Assembly: GCA_001579985.1 (NCBI GenBank)
Contig: LRSR01009157.1
Span: forward strand, 1 to 20,326
Length of the DNA: 20,326 bases
Direction: 5' to 3'
Source: Hypsibius dujardini
Taxonomy: Eukaryota; Tardigrada; Eutardigrada; Parachela; Hypsibiidae
The notes under the pieces were generated by a model that worked only from the letters and a program-made list of their open reading frames with translations, had not been told where the DNA came from and did not search any database. This document shows, one piece after another, positions 17,402 through 20,326 of this stretch. Each line of letters begins with the position of its first letter. Positions within the stretch are counted from its first letter, which is position 1. The translations under genes were made by a program, and so were the position numbers.

Positions 17402-17701
17402 AAAACCTCGTCACCGTCAAGGTGGAACGGTTGAATCCACAGCTAACATCAAAATTGGAGATGGAACAATCTCGGAACGCTTCCGCATAGTATTTAATTA
17501 GCTCCTGCGATCTTTATGGAAAACTTAGTTTCTTCGATTGTTTAGAACCGAACTGAAGAAATTTAGTCTGATCACTCTGGAACGTCTGTCGAGTTTCCGC
17601 CGCTGTTCGACATTGTCGTTCTTTTGTTGATCATGTTTTTATGCCGCAGAGGGGAGAACGACAGGCCGGGAAGTCCTCTCGCGAGGTTGGCCGCTCGATT
17701 A

Positions 17702-17935
17702 CTGTAGAATTCCGATCAACTGGTGCTGATTTTTGGACCCCCCCCCAGTAAATTAGTTCCGACGGGCCAAAAACCCTGGAGGGCTTCAATCAAGTAATCA
17801 ATCACCCGATTCACACACAATTTGTAGCGAGAATGACGGGCAGTCTTGTGGTCTCCTATTTTTGCAACCAATCAGTTCCGGTCTCTTTCGACTGAGCTAA
17901 TTGAGCAATAGCACCATTTGATCGGAATTCTACAG
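17702..17935. mobile_element. MITE-like element with terminal inverted repeats and TA flanks
   Basis: CTGTAGAATTCCGATCAA (from 17702) and its exact reverse complement ending at 17935 bound 234 bp. Both ends are flanked by TA (17700-17701, 17936-17937), the target duplication of Tc1/mariner-type elements. The interior has no coding frame and includes a run of nine C near 17740. Non-autonomous. Confidence 0.75.
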
Positions 17936-17937
17936 TA

Positions 17938-18381
17938 CCATTAAACATTGAAACGAACTATTATTAACGTGTACGAAATCACCTAAATGTTACACCAACC
18001 TTGTCAATTTATACTCTGCCAGTTTTGGACAGTAGAGAATGAAGAGGCAGTGTATCTTGCGTCTGCATCCGATTATTTCGAAAACACTTCACATAGACTG
18101 AAAGCTCACTGGCAATACTCAAAAGAGCAGAAAATGACAGGCCAAAACACTGGCCCGCACTATTTCGAAACGAACCAAAACGAACCAAAAACGCGAAACA
18201 TCTCTCGCACATCACTTAAAAACTCTTAAAGCGAAAACTACGAGAGACAACACAGAGCTGCGCACCGTCCGTGTTGCATCGTCCGGACGGATGGGCGTGC
18301 AGTATTGAGACTTGAGGGGATTTGTGCACCAACTGTCAGTTCAAGAAGAAAACGAACGTGAGTGAACACATCGCAGCGGCT
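17938..18381. other. KIBRA 3' UTR side, non-coding
   Basis: No gene recognised. Includes AAACGAACC tandem words (about 18169-18190) and a CCGTCCG/CGGACGG hairpin near 18266-18291. The KIBRA transcript on the minus strand should end in this interval or beyond, but no clear polyadenylation signal is visible. Confidence 0.4.
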
Positions 18382-18658
18382 TCAGACTTCCACACCGCGG
18401 CGGTCCTTGTCGAAGAACTTTCGTGGCGCGAACACGACGACTCGATTGCCCACAACCGCCGGCGGCGGCACGGCTGTGATGGGACTGGGATGGGAGATGA
18501 CGATTTGGGTGGTGGTGATGGTAGAAGGAGTCGGAGGAGTCGGAGGAGTCGGAGTGATGGCCGGTTTGGTGGGCATTGTTTCGTCTTCTTCCGGCCGGTA
18601 GAGGGCATCCGACACACGGATACTGTGCGAAACGTTCATGAAGGAGGAAATGGTTTTC
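18382..18658 (-). CDS. KIBRA: KIBRA last coding exon
   Basis: After TTCTTTTGCAG it encodes ISSFMNVSHSIRVSDALY, then a Pro/Thr-rich tract from three CCGACTCCT nonamers, then VVVFAPRKFFDKDRRGVEV and TGA at 18382-18384. Its length and low complexity differ from the short REKMAFFTRP...ADDV ending of vertebrate KIBRA. The phase and the immediate continuation from PELAAFR make it the best last exon in range. Confidence 0.78.
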
Positions 18659-20253
18659 CTGCAAAAGAAGCGGAAACACTGATATACTGCGTGACAGTGC
18701 TGCGCAGCTAGAGTAGAACAAAACGGAACAAAACAGGTGCCGAAAAAGTTTTGTTCTTATTGTCTGTTCGTTTGTTCATTTCTGGGAACAGAGCAAACAG
18801 TAAGAACAAAATAATCGAACAGAACAGAGTGACACAGCAGGCGAATAAACGCAGCAGAATCGATTACATAGACAAAGAGGAGAGATATGGGTGGCACATA
18901 CCGGAAAGCCGCGAGTTCCGGTTTTTGACCAGATTTGCTGCGCTGAAATTTCTGTATTTCTTTTAGCGTCTTTCGCAGCATCCGGTTGACTTTGGTTGCG
19001 CGTGGCGTGGTAGGCCCGTTCTGCAGAAAAGGATTGTTTTACAGTATTTGCAGTTAGCAGCCCGAGTGACAGGCAGACAGACAGACAGACAGACAGGCAG
19101 ACAGACAGGCAGAGGCAGACAAACAGGCACACAGGCAAGCACACAGACAAACAGATAAACAGGCAGACAGGCAGACAGACAGAGGCAGCCCGATTGACAG
19201 GCAGACAGACAGGCAGAGAGGCAGACAAACAGGCACACAAGCAAGCACACAGACAAACAGATAAACAGACAAACAGGCAGACAGACAGACAGAGGCAGCC
19301 CGAGTGAAAGGCAGACTAGGGCAATCATAAATACACACCTCCTCCTCTTTAATACTGACAACGTTTCCCAGGTCCTTCTCTAACTCGGTGAACCACTCGG
19401 GCAGTTCCCCGTCCGTACTGTTCTTGACTTCCACCAGCTTCTCCGCCAGGCTCCGAAGCCGGCTCACTTCATCATTCAGATTCTGCAGTTTAACTTGGGA
19501 GGCTTTCAAATCGAGTTCCAAATCGAGGCCGGTTTTCACATTGATGGGCTGATGCTTGACCAATTGGTGGACCGGCCGGACGTTTTTGGAAGTGGCCGGT
19601 CGACGGAGACTTCTCCGGTCGAGGGCGGCGCGGGCAAAATTGATGGTGTCCCCGCTGACTTGGCGCTGATGAGGGACGCAACTGTCGCTGTCGCTGCGAT
19701 TCAGCCGACAACTGTACCGGCTGTGAAGGGAAAAACAGGATGAAAAGACCGATAAAGAGATAAACAAAAATATAGAAATGCGTTCAAACAGATTTCTAGA
19801 GAGGAAGACCTCTAGACAAACACAGCGACAAACAAACAAGACAGGCAGACAGGCAGATACGCACAAAGACAGACGGGCAAACAGACAGACAGCCAAACAA
19901 CCAAACAAACAAATAGACAGTCAAACAAATAGAATTTCAAGCAGACTGAAAACTTACGCAAAGGAGTCAGTGTCCAGGGAATGGTTGCCGGTTAGACCGC
20001 GTCGACTAGAGCCCGCATTTGGTTTCACAGACAAGGACGACATAGAACCAGACAACGAACCGGCCATATCGGTGTTGGTCTCCTTGTCGCACAATTCTGC
20101 GAGTGTGTCGCCAGAATGACCGTAACCGCTTTCAGCAGCCAGACTGGACGACGGGTATTCCGCGACAGAGACCACCGAAGACGGTGAATCTCGCAACGAG
20201 TCACCGTTCTCGTCGTCTTCGGAATTTTCTTCCGTGTGAAATTCATCCTCCTC
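18382..20253 (-). CDS. KIBRA: KIBRA/WWC family protein, C-terminal part (gene-level, 4 exons, continues right)
   Basis: KIBRA is a cortical scaffold with WW and C2 domains that activates Hippo-Warts signalling and binds atypical PKC. Only the C-terminal third is here, as exons 20253-19958, 19720-19339, 19020-18902 and 18658-18382. They join in phase to 357 residues plus stop. Recognisable segments in order are an acidic stretch (EEDEFHTEENSEDDE), RLNRSDSDSC, LDRRSLRRP (equivalent to LERRSVRMKRP, the aPKC-binding region in human KIBRA), GLDLELDLKASQ followed by a coiled coil, LPEWFTELEKDL, MLRKTLKEIQKF and QKPELAAFR. The WW domains, first coiled coils and C2 domain should lie beyond the right edge on the same strand. 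The C-terminal exon is Pro/Thr-rich and poorly conserved, and ends in VEV. Confidence 0.92.
18902..19020 (-). CDS. KIBRA: KIBRA penultimate coding exon
   Basis: After CCTTTTCTGCAG, phase 0, it encodes ATKVNRMLRKTLKEIQKF and QKPELAAFR, matching the MLEKRQ...PPEVQSFR region of human KIBRA. The CG of the last Arg codon precedes GTATGT and is completed by G in the final exon. Confidence 0.9.
19057..19318. repeat. Higher-order CAGA repeat filling a KIBRA intron
   Basis: Three large units start with GCAGCCCGAGTGACAGGCAG-like words at 19057, 19185 and 19295 (spacing 128 and 110 bp). Each contains CAGGCACACAGGCAAGCACA-type sub-repeats. It occupies most of the intron 19021-19338 and reads CTGT in transcript sense. 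Confidence 0.92.
19339..19720 (-). CDS. KIBRA: KIBRA exon with aPKC-binding-like and coiled-coil segment
   Basis: The main diagnostic exon, after CCCTTCACAG. It encodes RLNRSDSDSC, ARAALDRRSLRRP, then GLDLELDLKASQVKLQNLND with heptad-like Leu spacing and LPEWFTELEKDL. It ends SIKEEE before GTGTGT. Order and spacing follow the C-terminal region of animal WWC proteins. Confidence 0.93.
19800..19935. repeat. Degenerate CAGA/AAAC array in KIBRA intron
   Basis: CAGA, CAAA and AAAC tetramers within intron 19721-19957, reading CTGT/GTTT in transcript sense. Confidence 0.85.
19958..20253 (-). CDS. KIBRA: KIBRA exon, acidic and Ser-rich segment
   Basis: After a TTGAATACAG acceptor it encodes an acidic run, then Ser-rich sequence with CDKETNTDMAG, ending HSLDTDSFA before a consensus GTAAGT. 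The last two bases begin an Ala codon completed by the next exon. The acceptor fits and the frame stays open throughout, but this part alone would not identify the family. Confidence 0.85.
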
Positions 20254-20326
20254 CTGTATTCAAGTCAAAACCGTCACAACAGTACCAATTGACTACAATT
20301 TTATATCAGTCAAGAAAGTGACAGAC

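Noticed and set aside
18322-18711. Plus-strand frame of 129 codons and overlapping minus-strand alternatives
   Set aside because: Shadows of the last KIBRA exon; the GCAG acceptor and phase select a different minus-strand frame.
12598-20253. Functional linkage between CPEB1 and KIBRA, both tied to synaptic plasticity
   Set aside because: Animal genes are seldom clustered by pathway; adjacency and convergent orientation alone give no support.

Overview
The window is nuclear DNA of an animal with intron-containing genes. Three conserved genes are readable as spliced exon chains with GT/AG junctions and matching phases. They are a CPEB1/Orb-type translational regulator (complete), a mitochondrial-type Xaa-Pro aminopeptidase 3 (nearly complete) and the 3' end of KIBRA/WWC. 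KIBRA and CPEB1 together point to a bilaterian animal. The compact introns filled with degenerate CAGA/CTGT tetranucleotide arrays, and the tRNA-, LINE- and MITE-like fragments, suggest a lophotrochozoan, possibly a flatworm. That placement is a low-confidence inference.

Layout. Positions 1-7600 are mostly non-coding. They hold CAGA/CTGT arrays, two pairs of duplicated short segments, an octamer minisatellite, a long hairpin, a possible 5' exon with upstream region (minus strand, about 3900-4340) and a tRNA-like SINE candidate (about 7125-7200). Positions 7663-11610 carry XPNPEP3 on the minus strand in eight recognised exons; only its extreme 5' end is unresolved. Positions 11611-12597 are the space between XPNPEP3 and CPEB1, which are transcribed divergently. 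It holds a fold-back repeat, a CCAAT-like box, a CT-rich tract and a long upstream ORF. Positions 12598-16008 carry CPEB1 on the plus strand in six exons (535 codons plus stop). Positions 16009-18381 separate the convergent CPEB1 and KIBRA genes and contain a second copy of the fold-back repeat sequence, a LINE reverse-transcriptase tail and a 234-bp MITE-like element with perfect terminal inverted repeats and TA flanks. Positions 18382-20253 carry the last four coding exons of KIBRA on the minus strand; the gene continues past the right edge.

The three proteins act in different places: a mitochondrial aminopeptidase, a cytoplasmic mRNA-binding regulator of polyadenylation and translation, and a cortical Hippo/aPKC scaffold. 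They form no operon or shared pathway. The most notable signals are a His-to-Asp change at a conserved XPNPEP3 active-site position, a competing strong splice donor in that gene that would add an in-frame stop, a strand bias of the intronic arrays toward CTGT in the transcript, and several unclassified mobile-element remnants. Most other long reading frames are translations of the tetranucleotide arrays (Cys-Leu-Ser-Val runs) or antisense shadows of exons.
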